A DNA stretch of 64,000 nt, from positions 415,060-479,059 of the forward strand of contig ML213519.1 in NCBI GenBank assembly GCA_004369045.1. Direction: 5' to 3'. Position numbers and translations under genes: made by a program. Positions within the stretch are counted from its first letter, which is position 1. Each line of letters opens with the position of its first letter. The stretch is from Heliocybe sulcata. Taxonomy: Eukaryota > Basidiomycota > Agaricomycetes > Gloeophyllales > Gloeophyllaceae. Of the stretch, positions 23,621-34,420 are shown one piece after another. Under the pieces are notes generated by a model. It made no database searches. It worked only from the letters and a program-made list of their open reading frames with translations, and was not told where the DNA came from.

Positions 23621-23951
23621 GCGCTAGGGAACGGGGGCAGTGTGGACATCATCGATGATAGACGGAGTAGATCCATATACGAGGGAGTGGAAGGCCGACG
23701 GCTATCGATGGCACTAAGAAGTGCGGTCTTTACAAAGAGGTCTATGCCAGGACTTGAATAATACTATACGCACAACAACTCTAGTCCTTGCGCCACGAAG
23801 CTGATCAATATTCAATTATCCTGCTATGTATGGGCATACTTACGGACGTCGTCCCGAGCAGTGACTTGTCACCATCACGTGCTGTGACTAACTCGCTCCT
23901 GGCCTGTCCTTCAAAGCTTCAAACTGAAAACCTCACTTCCTCCCTCCCGCC
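23621..23951. promoter_or_regulatory. Shared intergenic region of divergent FAD oxidoreductases
   Basis: 331 bases separate the two start codons of the head-to-head paralogues, so both promoters must lie here. A TATA-like aatactatacg is at about 23759-23769. No clear palindromic operator was found by eye. Joint regulation is an inference from the arrangement. Confidence 0.5.
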
Positions 23952-25760
23952 ATGTTCGCGGGCGCGCTCGGTGCTCTTGTCGCTGTATCCCTTGCTCATG
24001 AGGCTGTATATGCCGTAGGACCTGTTGCACAGGAAATATTTCGTCAACCGGCTGAAGATGTACCTGAATGGCTACCTGTTCCCAATCCAACGAAGTCATT
24101 CTGGATAGATTCTCCCGATGCGAATCCACTGGCTAGCGAAGGCAGTTCAGGCTCACTCACAACAGACGCTGATGTCTGTATCATTGGCTCTGGCATGACC
24201 GGCATCTCCACTGCCTATCATCTGTCTGAACTCCTCGCCGATAGTTCAAATGATCCTCTATCAGCTGTTGTTTTGGAGGCGAGAGACTTTTGTCAGCATT
24301 GCCTGCACTACTTTGCTATGGATGTATTCACAGTTTTCTGCAGGTTCCGGAGCCACAGGTGGGTCTCGCGCATGCTACGGATCGACGCCTCCAACTTAAA
24401 TTCAACGATCCAAAGGCAGAAACGGGGGTCACTTGACCCCTCGAGCCTTCATGAAATTTAGCACGTATGCTGAACTCTATGGAGAACATGAGGCCTTGTC
24501 ATCGCTAGCCATCGAGCATCATACGTCCAACGGCATAGTAAACATCGTAAAATCGGCTGGACTCGAGCTAGCAGTAGATCTTGTGGAAGGCGGTCATGTT
24601 GACGTCTTCTTTGATGAGGAAAGCGAGATCGAAGCTAGGGCAGATTACAAAGCTGCTCATGATGCCGGTGCTGATCTCCAAGACGTCCAGTGGATGGACA
24701 AGGAAGACATGCTTTCTGTGAGTGAGCTATCGCAGCCAGGAAGCCCTACATGTAATGACATCCAGTTTCGACTGCTTGACAGAAATTTGGAACGGCCAAT
24801 TCAGGCGTTCGTATTTCTGCTCACAATCTGTGGCCTCTGAAGTTCGTGTCAGGCATCTACAATATCACCAAGTTGAAGCGGGGCAAGTTGTCTCTCCACC
24901 TCCACACGCGTACCCCTGTTACGTCCATGTCTGCCCTGGACTCTCAGCCAGCAGGCCTCCATTCACGACGCTGGAATCTCACCACTCCTCGCGGATCCGT
25001 CGCATGTTCCTACGTTGTCCATGCGACGAATGCCTACGCCGGACATCTCCTCCCTCATATGCGCGGTTCGAAAGGGATCGTGCCGACTCGTGGACAGATC
25101 ATTGCTATCCGCGCCAACGCCTCGGCCGACGAGCTGACAAAGGTATCATGGAGTGGTAACCCCGGCACCGAGTACTGGTTCCCGCGTCCGCTGAACGCTA
25201 CGGAGGGGGAGAAGCCTCTTGTCATCCTTGGTGGAGGGAGAGTGCATGCTCCCGGCCACGAAAGATTTGTGATAGATGACTCGACCGTCAGTCCGGTCGT
25301 TGGAGAGTTCCTGAGAGGATTCTTGCCAGATGTGTTCCCCGGAAAATTTGATAAGGCACGGGAACCCGAGATGGAATGGGTAAGTCGAATCGATGATATT
25401 GGCTTAGCTCCTTCATCGAATCGATTCTAGACCGGTATCATGGGCTACACGAGTCAAGGAGATCCGTTTGTGAGCTGCTGGTGACACCCGTGTAACAGCT
25501 CCATTTACTAAAGTACCTCCCAGGTGGGACCCGTCGGTGAAGATTACGACGGACAGTACATTTCAGCTGGATTTACAGGCCATGGTATGCCTCGAGCCTT
25601 TGCTTGGTAAGTTGCACAAGGATGAGTCTCCGCATGACTGAGGCTCGTTTTATATAGTGGCGAAGCTGTCGCGCAGATGATCGTGGCGAACCTGACCGGA
25701 CAGACGTGGACTGCACCGGCTTGGTTGCCGCAGAGGTACTTGACGTGGAACAGACCGTGA
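23952..25760 (+). CDS. FAD-dependent oxidoreductase (DAO family), paralogue B
   Basis: Paralogue of the gene at 21829, same exon layout and motifs. ATG 23952 gives MFAGALGALVAVSLAHEAVY, a hydrophobic leader that may be a signal peptide or anchor; paralogue A starts with a more polar leader. The shared block WLPVPNPTKSFW leads to ADVCIIGSGMTGISTAYHLS and VVLEARDFCSGATGRNGGHL, the last joined across two short introns near 24290-24420. It continues with HNLWPLKF, YVVHATNAYAGHLLPHM, KVSWSGNPGTEYWFPRP and LVILGGGRVHAPGHE. Small 3' exons give EMEW-TGIMGYTSQGDPF, VGPVGEDYDGQYISAGFTGH, MPRAFA and GEAVAQMIVANLTGQ, ending WLPQRYLTWNRP with stop 25758-25760. It appears intact. Substrate unknown. Confidence 0.9.
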
Positions 25761-26269
25761 AGTATTGCTTGTGGAATGACCTGGGATGATATATATTGCT
25801 TTGATCACCCTCATGCATATGCACGAAACGTCACTACCTCCCGTATGTATCTGAATGCAACCCGATATGCGAATATATTGGGCTGGTGGCATAAAGATGC
25901 ATATGGGGTTCACGCAAGCTTTCTGGTGGTCGGACCAAGCCTCGTTACGGTGAGTTGTCACACTTGGCTCTTGAACACGATGGGAGGGTACTCACTGGGT
26001 TCTCCCACTGCTTAGCGTATTTGTTTTTTGTAGCTTCATGCCTTAAGATGTACGCTGCTGAGACGGGAAACCGGTCATCCCAGGGATGGCGTCGGCCATA
26101 TTAGACGCAGCATGTGTGGGCTCACTCCGTTACATACAACACGGTGGTTAAGGCTGCAGTGCAGTCTGCTCTCTTTTGACTGAACATGGGTGGCGCTTAC
26201 TCCAGATATTTGAATGACATCGCTGGTCCGGGCACTGCGGCTCAGCCTGCGCTTACATAGTCCGTATGA

Positions 26270-26640
26270 AGCCGTTTAATGACCTGCTCGACCTCAAGGC
26301 AGACTCGCAGGACAAGTAGAATATCTTTTGGCTGGCCGCTTCCTCTCCATGGCATCATGATCCAGTGCGTCATTATCACCATCTCCCCTCGACTTGCTAA
26401 TTCGGGCGGTCTATCTAGGTGTCCTCTGCGCGCATGGGCAGCTCGTCAGAGAACAGCGTTGTGAATTCCGACCTGGGCGTTCACGGGGTGAACGGCCTGA
26501 GAGTCATAGACGCTTCGATATTTCCGAGTCAGGTCTCAGGACATCCATGCGCGGTTGTGGTTGCCATTGCAGAGAAAATGGCTGATACTTTGAAGCGAGG
26601 CGTGAAAGAGCCCGCGGCGGTCCAAGAAGCCAGAGTATGA
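26270..26640 (+). pseudogene. 3' remnant of a GMC oxidoreductase
   Basis: The final exon encodes the C-terminal GMC signature: SSARMG, SDLGVHGVNGLRVIDAS, IFPSQVSGHPCAVVV and AIAEKMADTLK, with stop at 26638-26640. The His of GHPCA is where the second active-site residue sits in glucose-methanol-choline oxidoreductases. There is room for less than 900 bases between this and the end of the FAD oxidoreductase at 25760, far short of the ~1.8-2 kb a full gene needs, and I find no FAD-binding GGGTAG-type motif upstream. It is therefore a truncated relic of a once complete gene, with only the last exon still well preserved. It is unlike the intact GMC gene at 57548. Confidence 0.75.
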
Positions 26641-26894
26641 TACATTGGCTCTGCATGCGGACGCTTACTTCCGTGCGTATCTTTTGGTACTCAGACCTAT
26701 ATGGCCGACTTTCTGGATACGGCGAGTCACAAACTTTTGTGTGACTGCGAGTCTCCCCAAAATGGGGTTAGGGTTATGAAGTTACAGTACCATTCCAAGC
26801 GCACAGTAGAACTGGAGGATATCACCCGAGGGGCCACTCAAACTGTGTCGCCGCATGAACGTAGATTCCTAGTTGAAAGGATCCCACCCGAGAA

Positions 26895-28521
26895 TTACCC
26901 TCGATAGTAATTGGTCTTCACAAACGGCATCGGCGTAATGATGGCTTTTCTTGCCTGCTTTCGCACCTCGACCTCGAGCTCCGTCCCTTTCTTGTGCAAT
27001 CCGCTCTGAACGTAGCCCATGGCGATGTTTTTGCCCAGGGAGGGGGAAGGGATGCCCGAAGTTACAGTGCCTTCCGAGAAGATTCAATAACAATGAGAGA
27101 ATGGAGGATGAGCAGCTTACCGATGGATTCTTTCGTATTCCCCTTCAAGATCGTTGCGCCCTCTGCAAAGGAATGGTGGTCAGTACGATGCGACTGCGAA
27201 GAGATGGATCTGCATACGCCGCGCAGGAGCGCCTTCAACAATCAAGCCCACTCGTCTCCTTGGAGGGCCGTCGACAAGGTGCTTCTTTACACCCTTGAAG
27301 CCGATGAAGTCTGCGTTCTCTCTACGGTCCTTCCCTGTACAATCATTACATTTCTACGATCTGCTCACGGGTAGCACCCACAGAGGCAATCTCACCGATA
27401 ACCCATGTCAAACCGGCCTCCACCGGTGTCGTATCCTCATCCAAGTCTTGTCCGTACAGACACATACCTGCTTCAAGGCGCAAGCTATCACGTGCACCAA
27501 GGCCTGTTAGCTGGACCGGGTCTCTGGCGAGGAGTTCCGCCACTTCGGCGGTATGTTTTGGAGGTACTGATATCTATGTAGGTCCAAGTAGAGGTTGTGT
27601 GAGAATCGCCAGCAAAGAAAGGGAAGGAACGTGGTAAGGACCTCGAAACCGTCCTCTCCGGTGTACCCGCCTCTTGCGACATGGAGGTTGAACCCTTCTA
27701 TTGGGATGAAAGCGGAGTGGCCGAACGTGAGGCCTTTGAGGTCAAAGGAAGTTAGAGACTGGAGGTAAGCTGCCGCTTCAGGACCTTCAAACCACTTCAG
27801 GTCAATCCACCAGATTCAGCGGACAGAAGAAGAACCTTGCAAAGCCAACAATCCCCAGCCCTCGAGCACTTCCAGCTCTACCTTACCAGATTCACTCCGT
27901 TCACTTGCATTCCATTCCTCAACCTTCTCCCTGAACCAAGCCAGATCCCTGTCGCGCCTCCCGGCGTTCGTCACGACATAGAAGGAGTCTCCAGCGTGTT
28001 TGGTGATGACAGTGTCATCGATGATGCCGCCCTGCTCATTGAGGAGGACGGAGAGTGTAGACGAGTAAGGCGTAAGGGAGGAGAGGGAGGAGGGGGTGAG
28101 CCATTCAAGAAATTGGGTGGTTGTGGCTCCGCGGAATATGCTCTGAACCATGTGGCCTACGTCGAAGAGGCCGACGCTTGAGCGAACGTGGTTATGAGCT
28201 GCCACTAACGATACCAACCATTAGCAGGTTTCGATAGAGATATGGTAGAGCTGCACACCTTGGCCCACTTCACCATACTGCAGAGGCATAGAATAGCCGG
28301 CGAAGGGAACCATCTTTGCGCCATTCTGGACATGGAAGTCATACAAGCCTGTCTTCTTCAACTACGTCCGTCTTCAGCATTGTGTCTACCAACATACCAC
28401 GAAATGTACTCACCTCCCCGCTCACTGCATACCCTCTCCTCGGCATGAGAATAGAGCATCTCGGCCTGCTTGCGCGGAGAATATGCGAACTGAGGCCGGG
28501 CTGTCGCAGCGTCCGTATCAT
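26895..28521 (-). CDS. GCV1: Mitochondrial glycine cleavage T protein (aminomethyltransferase)
   Basis: The T protein takes the aminomethyl group from the H protein, releases ammonia and passes the carbon to tetrahydrofolate in the mitochondrial matrix. ATG 28521 opens [20 protein letters not shown], a basic, Ser-rich presequence. Spliced exons give [68 protein letters not shown] and [11 protein letters not shown]. They continue with [49 protein letters not shown] and [12 protein letters not shown]. The C-terminus reads [20 protein letters not shown] and [13 protein letters not shown], stop 26895-26897. These match the family from end to end and the gene looks whole. Confidence 0.96.
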
Positions 28522-28975
28522 GGTCAGACTCCAGCAAGACAGATACCTTCAAAGCCGTCGCGGGAACGTGAAGAATACGTTACGGGTGAAAAAGGCACTC
28601 ACAGCCTAGATCATATATAGCAGTGGAACGCAATCCGCGCGTATTTACATGGTAATTACGGCGACCCGCCTTGGACCCGCGTTATCAGACGTAAAGGGGC
28701 TAAGCGCGCAACGGTCAGAGTTTTGTAGTCTCCTTTCTAAACGACTCCAGACTTATAATCTCATTCTTAATGCTCAGTAGTGACACTACAAACAGACTTG
28801 TAGTGAACATTATACTATTTCAAACTCCGATTATCGTGGCTTGACTTCGATTTGTTGCGCTGTTGCTACATACTATTCAACTCTACCGACTGGTGCTAGG
28901 CTTTCGCAGCGGGTTCGATCGCAGGAGAGCTTGAGGAACAGGTGAAGGGATTAGTATTGAATTATAGCTTGAGTT

Positions 28976-30879
28976 ATGTCTCGTTTCGTACGCCCTTCGA
29001 AGTATCGGTGAGTATATTCAACCTCAATGGCTACAACGTGTCACGATTCTAACACTCTATCAGACACGTCTTCGGACAGACAGGGAAGAAAGAGTATGGC
29101 ATCGAGAATGTCAAAGTGTCCAACAGTGCCTGGGACACTAACTTGATCGCTGCATCAGGGGTAAGCATTCCAATTGTTCGTCGTATGCTGGATCATAACC
29201 TTGCTGCCACAGCGGTACATCAGCATAAACTGGAACGCCTCAGGCGGAGGAGCATTTGCCATTCTGCCTCTCCCGTCTCCATTCCATGCGACGAGCAACC
29301 TTCCCTACAAGCTTCCGGACATCATTCCCCTTGCCCGCAGCCACACCGCGCCCGTCCTCGACACTGACTGGTCTCCGCACAACGACGCCATCGTCGCATC
29401 CGCAGGTGAAGATGGCAAGGCCATGATCTGGAAAGTCGAGCCGTCCTCGTTCGAGGGCTGGGGAGAAGAAGGCTGGGAGCCGCGTGACTTCGATCCCGTT
29501 CTCCGCATCGACGTGTCCCCTCGCAAGATCGGGCAGGTCCTGTTCCACCCGACTGCTGATAACGTGCTGGCGACTGCGTCGGGAGAGCACACTGTGAAGC
29601 TCTGGGACCTGGCGAATCCCGAGAGCGCGAAATCGGTGCTCACGGGTCACGGGGACAGCATCCAGAGCATGGCGTTCAACCCCGCTGGGACGGTGTTGGT
29701 GACGACGAGCAGAGATAGGAAACTTAGGATGTTTGATGCGCGGGCGGGCAACGAGGCGGTCAGGGTGACAGATGGGCACGGTGGTATCAAGGGTGCGCGG
29801 GTGGTCTGGATGGGCGAGAACAACAACATTGCCACCACGGGCTTCAGCAGGATGAGTGACCGTCAGCTCAGTGTCTGGGAGACTGGCGGGCTTGGCAACA
29901 TCAAGACGATCACCATCGATCAATCGTCTGGTATTATGATGCCCTTCTGGAGTGACAATAACATTCTCTTCCTTGGTGCGTCCTAATCAATATGACAAGC
30001 ACCTGTCCTGATGATGCGGATCTCTAGCTGGCAAGGGGTAAGTTCCGCCGCCGCCTAGCCTCCATCACCCCACATTAAGCTTCCTTGCAGTGACGGCAAC
30101 ATCCGATACTATGAGTGGGAATCCGAGCAATTGTTCCCTCTCGCAGAGCACAAATCGAACGAGCCTCAGCGCGGCATGTGTTTCCTCCCGCGCCGTGCTT
30201 TGAATGTCTTCGACTGTGAGATCGCACGCGCCTACAAGATCAGCGGATCGTATATCGAGCCTATAGCCTTCATCGTTCCCCGCAAGGTAAGCGCACCTAC
30301 GCTGGAAACGGGATATATTCTAACTCACACATTTACTGCCCCTTATCTCAGTCCGACTCTTTCCAATCCGACATCTTCCCTCCCGCACCTTCCTCCGAGC
30401 CGACGCTGAGCGCCGCCGAGTTCTTCTCAGGCAAGACTGCCCCGCCAAAGCTGGTCAACCTTGAGAATGGATCGACGACTACGAGTTCGCAGAGCGCATC
30501 TTCGCTTTCCACCCCAGCGGCTGCGCCCACGCCAACGAAGACGGCTTCCGCGCCTGCGCCTGCACCCATTTCTCCACCCAGCCCTGTAGCTGCCAAGCCC
30601 CCCAGCCCTGTGATCACCAAGGCTCCTGAGCCTCAGCCGGTTGCTGTTACGCCGTCACGCACCCAGTCCCAAGTAAGTGTACAAAGTACTTAGTTATCAT
30701 GCCTCAAATTAATCAACTCTTCTCTACAGTCCGCCGATACCGGTGCCCTCGAAGACGAAAATGCGCGGCTGGAGTCCGAGCTGCGTGAGGCTCGCGAGAA
30801 GATCAGGAACCTTGAGTTGCAGGTCGAGTCGATCAGGGCGAATGCGAGGAAGGCTGCGCAGGCGCTCTTGGATGAATAA
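28976..30879 (+). CDS. CRN1: Coronin (actin-binding WD40 protein)
   Basis: Coronin bundles F-actin and regulates Arp2/3 at cortical patches. ATG 28976 starts MSRFVRPSKYR, spliced to HVFGQTGKKEYGIENV, the family's N-terminal signature. WD40 repeats follow (TDWSPHNDAIVASAGEDGKA, VLFHPTADNVLATASGEHTV, MAFNPAGTVLVTTSRDRKLR), then the conserved RQLSVWETGGLGN, GIMMPFWSDNNILFL, KGDGNIRYYEWE and QRGMCFLPRRALNVFDCEIA. After SYIEPIAFIVPRK comes a Ser/Pro/Ala-rich linker and a C-terminal coiled coil (LEDENARLESELREAREKIR) for oligomerisation. Stop at 30877-30879. At least five short introns; length about 540 residues, normal for fungal coronin. Confidence 0.97.
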
Positions 30880-31527
30880 ACCAAATAGAGGAACCAGTGA
30901 TATACGGATGTATTTAGCAAGGTCAGGCATTTATACCACGATTCTGGATTCCAGTTGCGGTGCTGTCGTGCATGGTGGGATTGAGAGCTAGTTCACAGTG
31001 GTAAAGTGCTGTACTTTGATATTGTGGAGAGATGACGATACAGGTTTTCCACTGACAATCCCACATACCCGACTGTACTTTCAAAGCAGACCGTTACGAC
31101 TGCGGTTGCTCTCGTCAGGACACTGGTTGTGTCGTCAGAACGCGCTGCCTGAGCCAGCAGATCTTCGGTGAATTCCGTCTTACTCTGCTATTGGCAAGAG
31201 ACACTTATGAATGATGTACATACCTGCTGCCCAGCGTCTCGGAATATTCAACCTGCGCGAGCCACACGCTTCAGAATCCCTGTCTCATGCCCCATTCAAA
31301 TCTATGTCGTCTCCTTCCGTGGCATGCCTGCTGAAAAGTAGGATAGGTGTCGTCGTTGCTTGCTGGCGATGACAGCATACGCGGAAATCTCTTGCGGTAA
31401 TACAGTCGTGACAGTCAACATCTGTACGCTAACCAGCCAGTATTGCGTTACATATCAGGTGTAGGTATGTGTTCCCACTTGCTTCCACCATCACAAGTTG
31501 ACTATCCAACGCCCGTCCAGATATCGA
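30880..31527. other. Intergenic, 3' flanks of coronin and small protein
   Basis: About 650 bases between two convergent genes. I see no open frame worth calling and no repeat. Confidence 0.4.
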
Positions 31528-31890
31528 TCATGCGCCTACACGGTCTATCTCCACATTGTCGAAGGAGTGGAAGGTGACATAGGTCGTCACCTTTTTGACC
31601 TCGACGTAGAAGCCGACCCGTCGATCATCATCGTCTTTGAAGGCGATCAGCTCCCAACCTGAGCTCGCTCTCTTCCACAAGGAGTTCTCGTCGAATGATG
31701 CCGGGACAGTAAACCAGTTGTCGTTCCCGTCGCCACTGAGCTTGGTGACGAAAGCGTACGTGGTGTCGCCTGACTGGTTGCGGATATAGATGTAGCCTGG
31801 GCTAACGAACTGGTGGTGATTGCTGCTATCAGAAGAGCTGCTACATGTAGTGGTCAAGGTTAGGCATACCTTGTTTCCAGATGGAGACAT
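31528..31890 (-). CDS. Small beta-rich protein, unknown function
   Basis: The unspliced frame codes 120 residues, but a GT..AG intron right after the codons for MSPSGNK (about 31870 down to 31812) joins it in phase to FVSPGYIYIRNQSGDTTYAF, giving about 100 residues. The body alternates hydrophobic and polar residues as beta strands: VTKLSGDGNDNWFTVPASF, WKRASSGWELIAFKDDDDRR, VGFYVEVKKVTTYVTFHSF, ending DNVEIDRVGA. It has no signal peptide or membrane segment. I have an impression of similar short proteins in other mushroom genomes but cannot name the family, and no function is claimed. The decayed tandem repeat at 32098 lies just upstream. Confidence 0.7.
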   Translation of the reverse strand: MSPSGNKVCLTLTTTCSSSSDSSNHHQFVSPGYIYIRNQSGDTTYAFVTKLSGDGNDNWFTVPASFDENSLWKRASSGWELIAFKDDDDRRVGFYVEVKKVTTYVTFHSFDNVEIDRVGA

Positions 31891-32097
31891 TTCGAGGTGA
31901 TATCTGCTTAAGCGGGAACGGTCTGCTCGTTGAGGGGAAAGATTTGTCTGATGAAACTACCGTGCAACGTTCGTATTTATATTCACCAGACCTCTTCTTT
32001 CACCCGGAATTCTACAGGCATCCAGGCATCTGGCCCGTCCAAGAGACTGTCGGGAAGTCATCCCAGCCGATGGTATGATGGTCCTCGCTCCACAGTA

Positions 32098-32516
32098 CGA
32101 CATCGCAAGCGAGTATTTCGCCTTCATGACCGATCTTGTCACCACGGTATGCCTCGTCCACCCTGTAACCGTCCACAGGTGCTGCTTAACCTATGAATCC
32201 TGACAGTTAGCGCGGTGTTGATCCTGGTCGCTAAACCGAAAGAGCAGTCGTGCATGGGAACTACTCGTCGGTACCACATCGCTTCCGACGGTCAGCTGTA
32301 CTGGACGACATCGCGAGCGAGTACTTCGCCTCCATGAGTGGTGCCTTGCCACCACGGTATGCCTCATCCAACCTGTAGAAGTCCACGAGATGCTGGTTAA
32401 CCTCTGAATCCTGTCAGTTAGCGCGGTGTTGGTTCTGTTTGTTAAAACGAAAGAGCAGTCGTACATGGGAAGTACGCGTCGGTACTACATCGCTTCCGAC
32501 GGCCAGCTATACTGGG
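32098..32516. repeat. Two-copy tandem repeat, period about 210 bases
   Basis: Copy 1 covers about 32098-32306 and copy 2 about 32307-32516. Shared landmarks are cgacatcgcragcgagta at 32098 and 32307, accacggtatgcctc at about 32139 and 32352, and cagttagcgcggtgttg at about 32204 and 32414. The copies differ at many sites, so the duplication is not recent. On the minus strand each copy can be read as coding-like text (VDGYRVDEAYRGDK and VDFYRLDEAYRGGK), which suggests a duplicated fragment of an old gene. Confidence 0.8.
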
Positions 32517-32782
32517 CGCTATGAACCTCTACCTTTGCCTTGCAATAGGATATTCGCCTTCAACCCCCCAAATGAACAAATGAACCACCAAGTATGCAAC
32601 GTCAGATCATCTTGACGGACGCCTCTTAGAACTTAGTAGTCTGCGGGTACAAGACGGAAGTGAGGGTTCGCCTCAAGGTCCTATAGTCAAGGATAGCGAA
32701 AAGAGGGCAAAGACAACAAAAGGCGAAATAGTGGAAGGCGGTGTGATTCGCACCTAATTATAAGGTAAGGTTAGTATGTCAG

Positions 32783-32788
32783 AAAAAA
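32783..32788 (-). terminator. Pol III T-run terminator of tRNA-Ile
   Basis: A run of six A on the plus strand, that is T6 on the transcribed minus strand, lies 18 bases past the tRNA 3' end. This is the usual RNA polymerase III stop. Confidence 0.7.
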
Positions 32789-32805
32789 GAGACGGACTTG
32801 CATTA

Positions 32806-32889
32806 TGGCCAACGCCGGGGTCGAACCGACGACCTTGGCGTAACATTAAAGTATTAGCACCACGCTCTAACCAACTGAGCTAGTCGGCC
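32806..32889 (-). tRNA. tRNA-Ile (anticodon AAU) with 10-base intron
   Basis: Read on the minus strand, the acceptor stem is GGCCGAC with GTTGGCC and discriminator A. The D stem is GCTC/GAGC with loop AGTTGGTTA. The anticodon stem is TGGTG/CGCCA with anticodon AAT, and the T arm is GTCGG-TTCGACC-CCGGC. Ten extra bases (ctttaatgtt) sit one base 3' of the anticodon, the canonical nuclear tRNA intron position. All arms pair, so it looks functional. CCA is not encoded, as expected for eukaryotes. Confidence 0.95.
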
Positions 32890-33097
32890 ATGACAGAGAA
32901 GATTATGGATTAAATTAACAGTATAGCCGTTAAGAAACATGGTGATCATGAATCAATTCGTTCCGAGCTTTCTGAAGTGCAGAAAGAAGAATATTGGCGA
33001 GCCTCCGAGCAAGTTCCGAGTCACAGGAGGACAGGTGGACTTCCGCGTCACCATCCCCCCCGAGAATACACATTCTCGTGGTTGCACCCCCTTCCCC

Positions 33098-34420
33098 CTA
33101 AGTAACAGAAAACCTCCACGCCTTACTCTCCTTATCCAGAAATGACCACCTTCTCGCTTTCCACATCTGTTCCTTCCAGTTATCCGCCTTCTCCGGAAAG
33201 TAACTCACAACATCCTCGAGAGTGCTATCGTGCGCGATGAGGACCAGGACGTCCGGGTCCGCGTCAAAGGCACTCAATTTTGCGATGGAGGAGGCAGCAG
33301 TCGAAGGGTCGGTATAGGCGGAAGGCGGAGTATAAGGGACGGTCAGGACGGGCGTCGATAATGGGATGCTCTGAGCGGTGGAAGAGGCGACGTGCGGGAA
33401 GTGTTCGGGTGAGACATTGGCGAGGAGGGAACATGGGCAGGGGATGTAAGGGCTAGGTCGCAGTTGCCCAGGGTGGTGGCAGGTGTCGCCGCCCATGAGA
33501 ATAAAGGTGGTGGGCGTGACGCGGGCGAGGGCGGTGATGTGGCCCGGACAATGCTTTGTCAAGTTCGTCAGTACGTACCAAGTGAGATACGTGTGTGTGT
33601 GGAGTACTTACGCCAGGAGTGTCTAGCAGGTAGAAACTCCCATCCCCGAAGTAATAGCAAGCTCCAAGACCGCCGATTGTCAGATGGAAATCCTCTGGTC
33701 CTAATTCAGTGACTTTTCGGCCTCTTACCCGATATCAGCTTGTATTCGTGAGGGCGAGACGAAAGTGACATAGAGACGCAGGCTTCGAATAGACTCACTC
33801 GAAGTCGCTGGTTAGGATCGTCGAATTTGAACCCTCCTGATACGGCGGGAAGAACGCGGCTTTGGTGCCAGGTCCGATGACGACCTCGGTTGTAGATGGG
33901 AAGGTCGACGGGTCACCTGGGGGAGATAAGCGTGATATGCTATATCTCACACGTTAGATTTCTGACCCGTATGATCATAGTGCGTATGTCTGTATCCGAA
34001 GTGTCAGCCGATAGCTGCAATTTGATTATGAAGTACATGCATACCTCCAAATGATCGCATCTACAGTCTCCGGGTCTACCCCACCCTCCTTAAGCATAGT
34101 TGCCGCGTCCGTCTCCATGCGTATGCTAAATGGCCCCAGGAATTCTTGCACCGCGGGAGAAAATCGCTCCGGGTTCTTCCTAACGCCCAGGTCGAACATC
34201 ACTTTCCGCTTCTCCCTGTTCTTCTCATGGCCAATAAGAAACGTGAAGACTGCTAAGATGAGGCGCTCGTGACTTCGGAGAATAGGGCGCAGCAGGACTT
34301 CCAAGGGACAATTGAGAGTGGCTGCATGCAGGATGGAGACGGAGACAGTAGCTGTCGAGGGCGGGATACCCAGTCGATCGAGGTTGTGGGCGTTGTGGTC
34401 GGTAAGGTGAGTGGATGCGA
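33098..34420 (-). CDS. Metallo-beta-lactamase-fold hydrolase, paralogue 1
   Basis: The protein has the MBL-fold metal site HTHYDH (near 33975), followed by TGDPSTFPSTTEVVIGPGTK, a glycine-rich YYFGDGSFYLLDTPG, the second ligand block HCPGHITALAR with LMGGDTCHHPGQLRP, and LVLIAHD near the C-terminus. The spacing resembles lactonase-like MBL hydrolases; the substrate is unknown. The N-terminal part reads LGIPPSTATVSVSILHAAT, LRSHERLILAVFTFLIG and KVMFDLGVRKNPERF. The stop is at 33098-33100. No ATG is found in frame before the conserved start of the paralogue's homology; the frame is open up to a stop near 34450. The true start may therefore sit in an unseen exon or may be lost. A TATA-like tataaaatcc on the minus strand lies near 34430. 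Confidence 0.8.

Noticed and set aside
29240-29923. 227-codon minus-strand open frame
   Set aside because: Antisense to the coronin WD40 exon, His/Arg-rich, no motif.
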